This document shows positions 25,295 to 33,586 of a stretch of 34,539 nucleotides of DNA, piece after piece. Location of the stretch: NCBI GenBank assembly GCA_020720965.1, contig DYNS01000002.1:1-34539 (forward strand). The letters run 5' to 3'. The notes beneath the pieces were generated by a model that worked only from the letters and a program-made list of their open reading frames with translations, searched no databases and was not told the DNA's origin. Every line of letters starts with the position of its first letter. Position 1 is the first letter of the stretch. Origin of the DNA: Anaerolinea sp. Its GTDB lineage: Bacteria > Chloroflexota > Anaerolineae > Anaerolineales > Villigracilaceae. The position numbers and the translations under genes were made by a program.

Positions 25295-26157
25295 GGTTGG
25301 TTTTCCAGCAAGGCTGCCCATTCTTCCGGGGGCATGAGCAGGGAATGCTGAGGCGAGGGAAACTGCCCGGTTTGCACCTCCGCCACATAAGCCCGGAAGG
25401 CTTTTTCCATTTCATCGCCCAGGTGGGCGTATTGTTTGGCAAATTTGGGGGTAAACCGCTGAAAAATGCCCAGCAAATCGTGAGTCACCAGCACCTGACC
25501 ATCGGTCTGCGCCCCTGCGCCAATGCCAATGGTGGGGATTTGCAGTTTTTGGGTAAGGTAGCCCGCCAACTCTGCCGGAATTGCCTCCAGCACCAGGGCA
25601 AAGCACCCGGCTTCTTGCAGGGTGAGGGCATCTTGCAGCAGGCGGCGGGCGGCTTGGGCGGTTTTTGCCTGGGCGCGAAAGCCGCCCAACTGATGCACGG
25701 ATTGAGGGGTAAGCCCCACATGCCCCATCACCGGTATTCCGGCGCGGACAATGGCGGCGACTGTTTCGGCACGTTCCTGCCCTCCTTCCAGTTTTACGGC
25801 ATCCATGCCGCCCTGCTGCAAAAAACGCCCGGCGTTGGCAACCGCCTCCGCTGCCGAAATTTGGTAGGAGAGAAAGGGCATATCTCCGATGAGCAGGGCG
25901 TTTTTTGCGCCCCGCGCTACAGCTTTGGCATGGTGAATCATTTCGTCCATCGTCACTGGCAGGGTGTTTTCGTAGCCCAATACGACCATCGCCAGCGAGT
26001 CGCCGACCAGGATGGCATCCACCCCGGCGGTATCCAACGCTAGGGCAGTGGGGTAGTCGTAAGCGGTGAGGATGGTTATTTTTTCTCCGCGCTCTTTTTT
26101 TTGTCCCAAAGTGAGCGTGGTTGTTTTTTTGCCCGCAGGCAGAGCAGTGGCAGACAT
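25291..26157 (-). CDS. panB: 3-methyl-2-oxobutanoate hydroxymethyltransferase
   Basis: TAYDYPTALALDTAGVDAILVGDSLAMVVLGYENTLPVTMDEMIHHAKAV, GHVGLTPQSVHQLGGFRAQ; ATG 26157 preceded by GGAGG. Confidence 0.96.
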   Translation of the reverse strand: MSATALPAGKKTTTLTLGQKKERGEKITILTAYDYPTALALDTAGVDAILVGDSLAMVVLGYENTLPVTMDEMIHHAKAVARGAKNALLIGDMPFLSYQISAAEAVANAGRFLQQGGMDAVKLEGGQERAETVAAIVRAGIPVMGHVGLTPQSVHQLGGFRAQAKTAQAARRLLQDALTLQEAGCFALVLEAIPAELAGYLTQKLQIPTIGIGAGAQTDGQVLVTHDLLGIFQRFTPKFAKQYAHLGDEMEKAFRAYVAEVQTGQFPSPQHSLLMPPEEWAALLENQP

Positions 26158-26240
26158 GGAAGTACCCTCCAATAGGTAGAGTCTTGCGTGGGATGGTGAG
26201 TAGGCAGGTCGCGTTCTGTGCAGATACGCGCCGGAGGGCG

Positions 26241-26246
26241 ATTATA
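26241..26246 (-). promoter_or_regulatory. Candidate -10 box (TATAAT, minus strand) for panB
   Basis: ATTATA on plus = TATAAT on minus in the divergent panB / YtxH-like intergenic region. Confidence 0.4.
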
Positions 26247-26272
26247 CGTCAATCTTTTTGGCTCTTGTTTGC

Positions 26273-26278
26273 TATAAT
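26273..26278 (+). promoter_or_regulatory. Candidate -10 box (TATAAT) for the YtxH-like gene
   Basis: Exact TATAAT 40 nt upstream of ATG 26318. Confidence 0.4.
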
Positions 26279-26317
26279 TTTGAGGTCTTGCCCATCTTTT
26301 GCCCGGAGGAACCCCTG

Positions 26318-26539
26318 ATGAAACGAATTTTTGGCTTTTTAATTGGTCTGATGGTTGGCTGGTTGTTTGGCTCTACCATTTCGCTGTTATTTGCCCCGGA
26401 AAGCGGCGAGGAGTTACGCGCCGAACTGCGCTCCCGCGCCAACGCCCTGAAGGGCGAGGTGGAATCTGCCGCCCGCCATCGCCGTCAGCAGTTGGAAGAC
26501 CAGCTCGCCGCCCTGCGCGCCCCCAAACTGGAATCTTGA
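26318..26539 (+). CDS. YtxH-like/gas-vesicle-like small membrane protein
   Basis: MKRIFGFLIGLMVGWLFGSTISLLFAPESGEELRAELRSRANALK: glycine-rich TM followed by FAPxSGxELR typical of the YtxH family. Confidence 0.8.
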   Translation: MKRIFGFLIGLMVGWLFGSTISLLFAPESGEELRAELRSRANALKGEVESAARHRRQQLEDQLAALRAPKLES

Positions 26540-26553
26540 GTCTCGTTATCGCC

Positions 26554-28080
26554 TCAGGCGTTTTGCTTGGGGCGATATTGCAACGCCTCTGCCAGGTGAG
26601 GGGCGAGAATTTTCTCGCTGCCCGCCAAATCTGCAATCGTCCTCGCCAGTTTGAGGGTACGGTGATAGGCGCGGGCGGAGAGGTTGAGTTGACTCATGGC
26701 GGCGCGGATGAGGTTGTCGCCGGTTTCGTCTAACTGGCAAAACTGACGCACCTCCGCCACCCGCATATCTGCATTGCAGACAATGTTCGCCGCTTCGATG
26801 CGGGCAAAACGCTCCAGTTGGCGCTGCCTCGCCGCCTGCACCCGCTTGCGAATTTCGGCGGAGGCTTCTCCCAGCCGGGCGCTGGAGAGTTTGGCGTAAT
26901 CCACCCTCGGCACCTCAACGTGAATATCTATCCGGTCCAGCATGGGACCGGATATTCGTTTTTGATACTTGGTGACGGTGGAGGGGGCGCAGGTGCAGGC
27001 TTTTTGCGCGTCTCCGTAGTAGCCGCAGGGGCAGGGGTTCATGGCGGCGATGAGTTGAAAATTGGCGCTAAAAGTCAGCGAGCCTTGCGCCCGGCTAATG
27101 GTGACGAGTTTGTCTTCCATCGGTTGGCGCATGACCTCGATGGCGCGGCTGCTGAATTCGGGAAATTCATCCAAAAACAGCACGCCGCGATGGGCGAGGG
27201 AAATTTCTCCGGGGTGGGGAATGTTTCCGCCGCCGACAAGCCCGGCGTGGCTGATGGTGTGGTGCGGGGCGCGGAAGGGTCTCTGGCGGACGAGGGGGGT
27301 CCCCGCCGGGAGGGCATCTGCCACCGAGTAGATTTTGGTCACTTCCAGGGCTTCTTCAATGCTCATTTCCGGCAGAATGCCGGGCAGGGCGCGTGCTAGC
27401 AGGGTTTTGCCCGCGCCGGGGCTGCCGCTCATCAATACGTTATGCCCCCCGGCGGCGGCGACTTCCAGAGCGCGTTTGACATGCTCTTGCCCCTTAATCT
27501 CCGCAAAGTCGGTGGGGGTGTAGAGGGGCGGCACGTCTTCCAGGACAGGTTGGTAAGGGGCGATGAGCCGCCGACCAGAGAGGTGCAGGTACAAATCTGC
27601 CAGGGTTTTAACGGGGATAACTTCCAGGTCTGGTATCAGCGCCGCTTCAGCGGCATCCGCTTCCGGCACAATCATCCGCTTAAAGCCCTGAGCGCGGGCG
27701 GCGGCGGCCATGGGCAGAACGCCTCGGGCGTGCCTCACCAAGCCATCCAGCGAAAGTTCACCGATGATGATGGTTTCCTGCAAAATGGGCGTGGGCAGAG
27801 AGCCATCCAAGCCGATAACCCCGATGGCGATGGGCAGGTCGTAGGCGGGTCCTTCTTTGCGGACGGTGGCGGGGGCGAGGTTGACGACAATGCGGTGGCG
27901 CGGAAAATGCAGCCCGGCGTTTTTGATGGCGGTCTGCACCCGCTCGCGGCTTTCTTGCACGGCGGCATCGGGTAAGCCCACAATCGTCACACCCGGCTGA
28001 CCGTTGCTATAGTCCACTTCCACTTCCACAATAACGCCTTCCAAACCGAGTACAGCGCAGGAATAAATTCTGGAGAGCAT
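26554..28080 (-). CDS. comM: YifB/ComM-family Mg-chelatase-like AAA+ ATPase
   Basis: 508 aa; MSGSPGAGKTLLARALPGILP, GVLFLDEFPEFSSRAIEVMRQPMED, MNPCPCGYYGD, SARAYHRTLKLARTIADL. Confidence 0.95.
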   Translation of the reverse strand: MLSRIYSCAVLGLEGVIVEVEVDYSNGQPGVTIVGLPDAAVQESRERVQTAIKNAGLHFPRHRIVVNLAPATVRKEGPAYDLPIAIGVIGLDGSLPTPILQETIIIGELSLDGLVRHARGVLPMAAAARAQGFKRMIVPEADAAEAALIPDLEVIPVKTLADLYLHLSGRRLIAPYQPVLEDVPPLYTPTDFAEIKGQEHVKRALEVAAAGGHNVLMSGSPGAGKTLLARALPGILPEMSIEEALEVTKIYSVADALPAGTPLVRQRPFRAPHHTISHAGLVGGGNIPHPGEISLAHRGVLFLDEFPEFSSRAIEVMRQPMEDKLVTISRAQGSLTFSANFQLIAAMNPCPCGYYGDAQKACTCAPSTVTKYQKRISGPMLDRIDIHVEVPRVDYAKLSSARLGEASAEIRKRVQAARQRQLERFARIEAANIVCNADMRVAEVRQFCQLDETGDNLIRAAMSQLNLSARAYHRTLKLARTIADLAGSEKILAPHLAEALQYRPKQNA

Positions 28081-28227
28081 GGCGGGTTCTTTCTACAAAC
28101 AAGGGAATTTGCAAAAATTGTACCCGCATTTTGTGTTAACCGAACTCTTATCTGCCCCGACTGGACAAAACCCCTCCAACATGGCAGAATTGCCGGACTC
28201 TGACCGCCCCCGAAAGGATACTGTACC

Positions 28228-28932
28228 ATGAGCAAACGCCAGGAACTGAGAGAGAAACGCCTGAAACAAGAGCGGACGCAAAGACTCCTTATCATTGCAG
28301 GGGTAGCCGTTATTGGGCTTGCCATTGCGCTCGCGCTCATTCTACCTTCGCTGCAACCGGTAGGCGAAATTAACATGCCCGCCGCCATCTCCCGCCCCAA
28401 TGTGAACTTTAACGGCATGGGCGACCCCAACGCGCCGGTAAAAATTATCGAATACTCCGACTATCAATGCCCATACTGCGCCCGCTTCACCGAAGATACC
28501 GAGCCTTCCATCATCGAAGCCTACGTTGCCACCGGCAAGGTTTACTTTGAATACCGCTCCTTTGGCGAATTTATCGGACCCGAATCTGCCCGCGCCGCCG
28601 AGGCAACCTACTGCGCCGGAGACCAGGGCAAGTTTTGGGAGATGCACGACATCATCTTCGCCAACCAAACCGGCGAAAACGTGGGCGCCTACACCGATGC
28701 CCGCCTGCGTACCTTTGCCGAAAAACTGCAACTGGAAATGGCAGCCTTCAACGACTGCTTCGACAGCAACAAATACCGCAGCCGGGTAGACCAGGACGGT
28801 AACGACGCTCTCGCCGCCGGAATCAGCGCGACTCCCTCCTTCGTCATCAACGGCAAACTGCTGGAAGGCGCACAACCCTTCGGCGTTTTCCAATCCGAAA
28901 TTGAAGCCGCCCTCGCCGCCGCCGGGCAATAA
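28228..28932 (+). CDS. Membrane-anchored DsbA-family thioredoxin-fold protein
   Basis: N-terminal TM; VKIIEYSDYQCPYCARFTEDTEP (CPYC), ISATPSFVINGKLLEGAQPF. Confidence 0.92.
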   Translation: MSKRQELREKRLKQERTQRLLIIAGVAVIGLAIALALILPSLQPVGEINMPAAISRPNVNFNGMGDPNAPVKIIEYSDYQCPYCARFTEDTEPSIIEAYVATGKVYFEYRSFGEFIGPESARAAEATYCAGDQGKFWEMHDIIFANQTGENVGAYTDARLRTFAEKLQLEMAAFNDCFDSNKYRSRVDQDGNDALAAGISATPSFVINGKLLEGAQPFGVFQSEIEAALAAAGQ

Positions 28933-28962
28933 GCGCGTTCATCCCCACCCGGAACCACAAGC

Positions 28963-28988
28963 GCCGCGCCTTCGGGCGCGGCTTTATT
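28963..28988 (+). terminator. Intrinsic terminator after the DsbA-like gene
   Basis: gccgcgcc-ttcg-ggcgcggc followed by tttatttt. Confidence 0.75.
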
Positions 28989-28996
28989 TTCTGCGG

Positions 28997-29002
28997 TACA
29001 AT
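28997..29002 (+). promoter_or_regulatory. Candidate -10 box (TACAAT) for radA
   Basis: TACAAT about 35 nt before ATG 29037. Confidence 0.35.
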
Positions 29003-29036
29003 CCCGCCTCAGCCACCCCAACCGAAAGGGAAACCG

Positions 29037-30461
29037 ATGTCTAAAGCCATCAGCCGTTATGTATGTCAGCAATGCGGGCGGGTCGCCGCCTCCTACATGG
29101 GTAAATGCCCCCAATGCGGCTCCTTCAACAGCATGGTGGAAGAGATTGAACAAACCGCCCCACCCGCCAAAAGCCCCAATGCCCTGCGCAGCCTCACCGG
29201 GCGCACCTCTCCCCGCCCCATTGCAGAATTTGGCAGCGCAGAAGAATTTCGCCTACCCGTCCCCATCGGAGAATTCTCCCGCGTCCTGGGCGGCGGCATC
29301 GTCCCCGGCTCCATCGTCCTCATAGGTGGCGACCCCGGCATCGGAAAATCCACCCTCATGCTGCAAATGACCCTCGTCATGGCGGCTTCGCGGCGAGTAC
29401 TCTATGTCTCCGGTGAAGAATCGGAACGCCAAATTAAAATGCGGGCAGACCGCCTGCGCGAACAGACCAAAACCCCCTTCCCCACCGAACTTTACCTCGT
29501 CACCGAAACCAACCTGCAAACCATCCTGGAGCAGGTTCGAGAGTTGAAACCCGAACTTCTCATCATAGACTCCATCCAAACCATTTACCTGCCAGAGTTA
29601 GATTCCTCGGCCGGTTCCGTCTCTCAGGTGCGGGAATGCTCATCCCAATTACGGGAACTCGCCAAATCGCAGGGAATCAGCGTCTTCATCATTGGTCACG
29701 TCACCAAAGAAGGAGCCATTGCCGGCCCCCGGGTGCTGGAACACATTGTGGATACCGTTCTCTACCTGGAAGGCGACCGGTTTCAATCCTACCGGCTGCT
29801 GCGTTCCGTTAAAAATCGGTTTGGCGCCACTGCGGAGGTGGGCGTATTTGAAATGCGCGGCGATGGCTTGGCAGAAGTCCCCAACCCCTCCGAAGCCTTT
29901 CTGGCAGAACGCATGGTCAACGCCCCCGGCTCCGCCATCGCCGTGACGATGGAAGGAACACGCCCCCTGTTGGTGGAAATGCAAGGACTTACCTCCCCCA
30001 CCCAATTTGGCAACGCCCGCCGCACCCCCAACGGGGTGGACTACAACCGCCTGTTGATGATAGCCGCCGTCCTCACCCGCCGGGTCGGCGTTAAACTCAC
30101 CGAACAAGACATCTTCGTCAACGTAGTCGGCGGCATGAAGATAGACGAACCCGCCGCCGACCTCGCCATCGCCGCCGCCGTTACATCCTCCATGAAAGAC
30201 CTACCCATCCGCGCCGATGCCGCCCTGATTGGCGAAATTGGCTTGGCAGGCGAACTGCGCCTGCCGGGGCAAATGCCCGTCCGCCTGCGGGAAGCCCAAA
30301 AATTGGGGTTCAAAACCGCCATCGTCCCCAAGCGCCTGCGAAAAGCCGAACCCTGGACTCAAGACCTGCGCATCATCGAATGCCGCTCGGTGCAAGAAGC
30401 CCTGGAAATCGCCTTCGCTATCGAAAGGCGGGAAAGCCCTCAGGGCAGGCAGGTTGCTTAA
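29037..30461 (+). CDS. radA: DNA repair protein RadA/Sms
   Basis: N-terminal zinc finger CQQCGRVAASYMGKCPQCGSFNSM, Walker A GGDPGIGKSTL, KNRFGATAEVGVFEM (KNRFG motif), Lon-like C-terminus. Confidence 0.98.
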   Translation: MSKAISRYVCQQCGRVAASYMGKCPQCGSFNSMVEEIEQTAPPAKSPNALRSLTGRTSPRPIAEFGSAEEFRLPVPIGEFSRVLGGGIVPGSIVLIGGDPGIGKSTLMLQMTLVMAASRRVLYVSGEESERQIKMRADRLREQTKTPFPTELYLVTETNLQTILEQVRELKPELLIIDSIQTIYLPELDSSAGSVSQVRECSSQLRELAKSQGISVFIIGHVTKEGAIAGPRVLEHIVDTVLYLEGDRFQSYRLLRSVKNRFGATAEVGVFEMRGDGLAEVPNPSEAFLAERMVNAPGSAIAVTMEGTRPLLVEMQGLTSPTQFGNARRTPNGVDYNRLLMIAAVLTRRVGVKLTEQDIFVNVVGGMKIDEPAADLAIAAAVTSSMKDLPIRADAALIGEIGLAGELRLPGQMPVRLREAQKLGFKTAIVPKRLRKAEPWTQDLRIIECRSVQEALEIAFAIERRESPQGRQVA

Positions 30462-30463
30462 AC

Positions 30464-30500
30464 AAAAAAAGACCGGGCGCTGAAGCGCCCGGTCTTTTTT
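30464..30500. terminator. Bidirectional intrinsic terminator between radA and rplT
   Basis: aaaaaaagaccgggcgc-tgaa-gcgcccggtctttttt. Confidence 0.9.
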
Positions 30501-30502
30501 AT

Positions 30503-30847
30503 TTACTTGTTGGCTTGCGCCACAACGGCGGCAAACGCTTGCGGGTCACGCACGGCGAGGTCTGCCAGCATTTTGCGGTTGATGGTGATGTTCGCCTTCT
30601 TCATCGCTGCAATCAGACGGCTATAGCTCATGCCGTTGAGACGGGCAGCGGCGTTGATGCGGACAATCCACAACTTGCGCAGGTCGCGCTTGCGGGCTTT
30701 GCGGTCGCGGGTTGCGTACCACAGGCTTTTCAGCATCGCCTCTTGAGCACGGCGGAAGAGCAAATGGCGGGAGCCACGCTGCCCTTTGGTAATTTTCAAA
30801 ACTTTCTTGTGACGAAGATGTCCTTGCGGACCACCTTTTACGCGCAT
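30503..30847 (-). CDS. rplT: 50S ribosomal protein L20
   Basis: [67 protein letters not shown]. Confidence 0.98.
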   Translation of the reverse strand: MRVKGGPQGHLRHKKVLKITKGQRGSRHLLFRRAQEAMLKSLWYATRDRKARKRDLRKLWIVRINAAARLNGMSYSRLIAAMKKANITINRKMLADLAVRDPQAFAAVVAQANK

Positions 30848-30962
30848 AATTCAAAACCTCCTGCAAACCTTCGGGCGTCGGGGCGGTGCGTTACGTCTAA
30901 ACGTCCAGCCTGCCAGTTGAGTACACCCGATAGTCGCAATAAAAACGGACGGATACGATAGC

Positions 30963-31190
30963 CTACTTCAGGTTCGGCACGAGACGGCGAATGCGTTTGA
31001 TAAGCTTGCGCCCTTTGACGGGAATCATCTCAGAGAGCAGCGCTTTGGTGCGGTCGGAAGTGCGGCGGCGCAAGTGGCTTTTGCCGCCCTTCGTGCGAAC
31101 CAACTCACCAGACCCGGTCAGACGAAAGCGTTTGGACGTAGCCTTATGGGTCTTGAGTTTGAACTTTCCAGTTCTTGGTTTCTGTGGCAC
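30963..31190 (-). CDS. rpmI: 50S ribosomal protein L35
   Basis: KLKTHKATSKRFRLTGSGELVRTKGGKSHLRRRTSDRTKALLSEM. Confidence 0.95.
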   Translation of the reverse strand: MPQKPRTGKFKLKTHKATSKRFRLTGSGELVRTKGGKSHLRRRTSDRTKALLSEMIPVKGRKLIKRIRRLVPNLK

Positions 31191-31260
31191 AGGGTTTGTA
31201 CTCCTTTCAGACGGTTTAACCGCGCCGTTCTTGCTGCGCGGGACTTCATAAAAATGGGGG

Positions 31261-31809
31261 TTACTCAGCCTCGGAGGCTTTTTCCTTCTTCACCTTCACC
31301 TTGGCTGGACCCAGCACAACGAGCATGGTACGCCCCTCAATCATCGGGGCTTGCTCTATCACGCTCACATCCGCCAAAGACTGAGCAATTTCTCGCAGGT
31401 CTTCCAGCGCAATTTCGGGGTAATCCATTTCTCGACCTCGAAACCGCACGCTGACCCGTACCTTATGCCCCTGTAGCAGCCAGCGGCGGGCATCTTCCAC
31501 CTTAAAGCCGCGATGGTGTTCATTGGTTTTGGGGCGCAGACGAATTTCTTTCACCTCAATCTTCGTCTGGGCTTTTTTGGCTTCGCGCTCTTTCTTTTCG
31601 CGCTCGTACAAAAACTTTCCAAAATCCAAAACACGACAAACCGGCGGCGCAGCGTTGGGTGAGACCTCCACCAAGTCCAATTCGGCATCGCGGGCAATTT
31701 GCAACGCCTGTCGAATGGACACCACGCCTACGTTATCACCGTTGGGTCCAATAAGACGCACTTCGGGAACCCGAATTGCTTCATTTACGCGGAATTCTTG
31801 CTCGGCTAT
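31261..31809 (-). CDS. infC: Translation initiation factor IF-3, probable AUA start
   Basis: IF-3 sequence NEAIRVPEVRLIGPNGDNVGVVSIRQAL...; the frame extends upstream of the ORF-track start to AAGGAG-tacctc-ATA-GCC-GAG (IAEQEFRVNEAIRVPEV). Confidence 0.9.
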   Translation of the reverse strand: MAEQEFRVNEAIRVPEVRLIGPNGDNVGVVSIRQALQIARDAELDLVEVSPNAAPPVCRVLDFGKFLYEREKKEREAKKAQTKIEVKEIRLRPKTNEHHRGFKVEDARRWLLQGHKVRVSVRFRGREMDYPEIALEDLREIAQSLADVSVIEQAPMIEGRTMLVVLGPAKVKVKKEKASEAE

Positions 31810-31862
31810 GAGGTACTCCTTGAACAGAAAATGGGGGATTGAGCCAGTTTTTTAGCGGGCAG

Positions 31863-31892
31863 ATGATACCACAGAGACTTGCTTTCCGTCAA
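31863..31892 (-). promoter_or_regulatory. Sigma-70-type promoter for infC-rpmI-rplT
   Basis: Minus strand TTGACG - 18 nt - TATCAT, about 54 nt upstream of the infC start. Confidence 0.6.
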
Positions 31893-31912
31893 ATTGGGTT
31901 TCTCGCGCAGGC

Positions 31913-31940
31913 TTGACAGAATCCCTAATCGGCATAGAAT
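31913..31940 (+). promoter_or_regulatory. Sigma-70-type promoter for the NCS2 permease leader
   Basis: TTGACA (31913-31918) - 16 nt - TAGAAT (31935-31940). Confidence 0.75.
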
Positions 31941-31948
31941 TGGGCGAA

Positions 31949-32029
31949 ATGTCTACACAAAGAGCCTTGCCCGAACCAATTCACGAACAACCCTGCCGAG
32001 GAAAAGGTGTTTTTGTTTTTCAAAAATGA
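31949..32029 (+). CDS. Putative 26-aa leader peptide upstream of the NCS2 permease (MSTQRALPEPIHEQPCRGKGVFVFQK)
   Basis: ATG 8 nt after the -10 box, 26 sense codons, U-rich 3' end GGTGTTTTTGTTTTTC, TGA at 32027-32029 overlapping the first base of the terminator stem. Too short for the ORF track. Confidence 0.5.
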   Translation: MSTQRALPEPIHEQPCRGKGVFVFQK

Positions 32030-32057
32030 GAGTCGCGTTTAGCGGCTCTTTTTTTTT
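32029..32057 (+). terminator. Intrinsic terminator/attenuator in the NCS2 permease 5' leader
   Basis: AGAGTCGC-gttta-GCGGCTCT followed by TTTTTTTT, between the promoter and the permease ATG at 32095. Confidence 0.85.
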
Positions 32058-32094
32058 GCCTGTATCCCAATTTTTTTTCATCAAGGAGAGAGAA

Positions 32095-33447
32095 ATGTCC
32101 CCCAAACCTACCCCCAAGCCCCGTGTAATGGGCTTCCTACCCGCCGACACCCCGCCCTGGGGCGCGATGCTTTCGCTCGGCTTTCAACAAGTGCTGACGA
32201 TGTTCCCCGCCACCGTGCTGGTTGCCATTCTGACCAAGTTTGACGTGGGCGTTACCCTGCTGGCGAGCGGCGTTGGCACCATCATCGCCTTGCTCGTTTC
32301 GCAGCGCAAAATCCCCATGTATTACGGCTCCTCCTTCTCGTATATTGCAGTTGTCGTCACCGCCATGAGCCTGTATGCGGGCGACTGCTTCAGTGACCCC
32401 GCCACCGTGTACTGTGCAGACGGAGTCCGCCTGGTGCAAGTCGGCATCATCGGCACCGGCTTGGTCAATATCCTGGTCGGGTTGTTGATTATGCGCCTGG
32501 GCAAAGCCGCTCTGGATAGAATCCTGCCTCCCATCGTCACCGGCTCGATGGCGGTTGTCATCGGCGTAGCCCTCTCTGGCGCGGCGTTGAACATGGCTGG
32601 CGCCAACTGGCTGGTTGCCTTCATCACCCTCATTGCCACCATCCTCTTCTCGGTTTACCTGCGCGGAAAGGGTTTGCTGGGGATGCTGCCCATCCTCTTC
32701 GGCGCAATAGTCGGCTACGCCACCTCCGCCGCCCTGGGGATTATTGACTACTCTGCCATCAGCAGCGCGGAATGGCTGCGAATGCCCGCCCTTACCCTGC
32801 CCGCCTTCACAGACCCCCGCGCCTGGGGCTTGGTTCTCAGCATTGCTCTTATCGCCATTGCCACCGTTCCAGAGTCCACCGCACACCTGTATCAGATGAG
32901 CCTCTACATAGACGAACTGGCGCACGAATTGGGGCGCAAACCCCTCAATATTAAAGAACTGATTGGCTTAAACCTGGTCGCAGACGGCACAGACGACATC
33001 ATAGTCGGCTTTTTGGGCGGCGCGGCAGGCACCAACTACGGCGAAAACAACTCGCTGATGGCAATTACCCGCAACTACTCGGTGCCGGTGCTGATGACGG
33101 CTGGGGTTATCGCCATTTTGCTGGGGTTTGTGGGCAAACTGGCAGGGATTGTCAACAGCATCCCCGTAGCAGTTACCGGCGGGCTTGCCATTTACCTCTT
33201 CGGAGTCATTGGAATGCAAGGCTTGGCGCTGATTCAATCCGAGAAGGTGAATCTCTTCGACCCGAAAAACCTCGCAGTCGGAGCAGTCATCCTCGTCACC
33301 GGCATTGGCGGCAACCTGGCGCTCAAAGACGGCTTATTCCCCTTCAATGTCCCGGTTTTCTTCCCGGCAGGCATCCCTGCCATTGTTTTTGCCGCCATGC
33401 TGGGAATTTCCATCAACCTGATTTTCGTCCTCTTCAAAACGGAGTAA
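32095..33447 (+). CDS. Uracil/xanthine permease family transporter (NCS2)
   Basis: PPWGAMLSLGFQQVLTMFPATVLVAILTKFDVGVTLLASGVGTII..., ILPPIVTGSMAVVIGVALSGAA, GTNYGENNSLMAITRNYSV; start trimmed to ATG 32095 after AAGGAG. Confidence 0.93.
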   Translation: MSPKPTPKPRVMGFLPADTPPWGAMLSLGFQQVLTMFPATVLVAILTKFDVGVTLLASGVGTIIALLVSQRKIPMYYGSSFSYIAVVVTAMSLYAGDCFSDPATVYCADGVRLVQVGIIGTGLVNILVGLLIMRLGKAALDRILPPIVTGSMAVVIGVALSGAALNMAGANWLVAFITLIATILFSVYLRGKGLLGMLPILFGAIVGYATSAALGIIDYSAISSAEWLRMPALTLPAFTDPRAWGLVLSIALIAIATVPESTAHLYQMSLYIDELAHELGRKPLNIKELIGLNLVADGTDDIIVGFLGGAAGTNYGENNSLMAITRNYSVPVLMTAGVIAILLGFVGKLAGIVNSIPVAVTGGLAIYLFGVIGMQGLALIQSEKVNLFDPKNLAVGAVILVTGIGGNLALKDGLFPFNVPVFFPAGIPAIVFAAMLGISINLIFVLFKTE

Positions 33448-33509
33448 ATGAAAAGTGAAAGGCGAGAAGCGGGTGGTAGAAAGTGGGCAGTGAGTGATGT
33501 ATAGTAAAA

Positions 33510-33546
33510 GCGGGAAGCGGTAGTTGGGTGTTTTACCGCTTCCCGC
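33510..33546. other. Long inverted repeat after the NCS2 permease (probable terminator or intergenic stem-loop)
   Basis: gcgggaagcggta...taccgcttcccgc, 13-bp perfect arms; downstream sequence is C-rich rather than a clean T run. Confidence 0.55.
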
Positions 33547-33586
33547 CTTCCCCCCCCTTTACCCTGTTCCACCGCCCGGAGAAACC

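Noticed and set aside
31810-31862. L20-type autoregulatory pseudoknot in the infC leader
   Set aside because: The inferred 5' UTR is only about 50 nt and no convincing long-range pairing with the rpmI region was seen; cannot be supported by eye.
31949-32060. PyrR-binding or purine/xanthine riboswitch in the permease leader
   Set aside because: No PyrR anti-antiterminator consensus and no three-way-junction purine-riboswitch core could be read; the ORF plus U-tract plus terminator model fits better.
32137-32925. 262-aa minus-strand ORF opposite the NCS2 permease
   Set aside because: Antisense to a clear transporter; Q/G/D/H-rich shadow translation.
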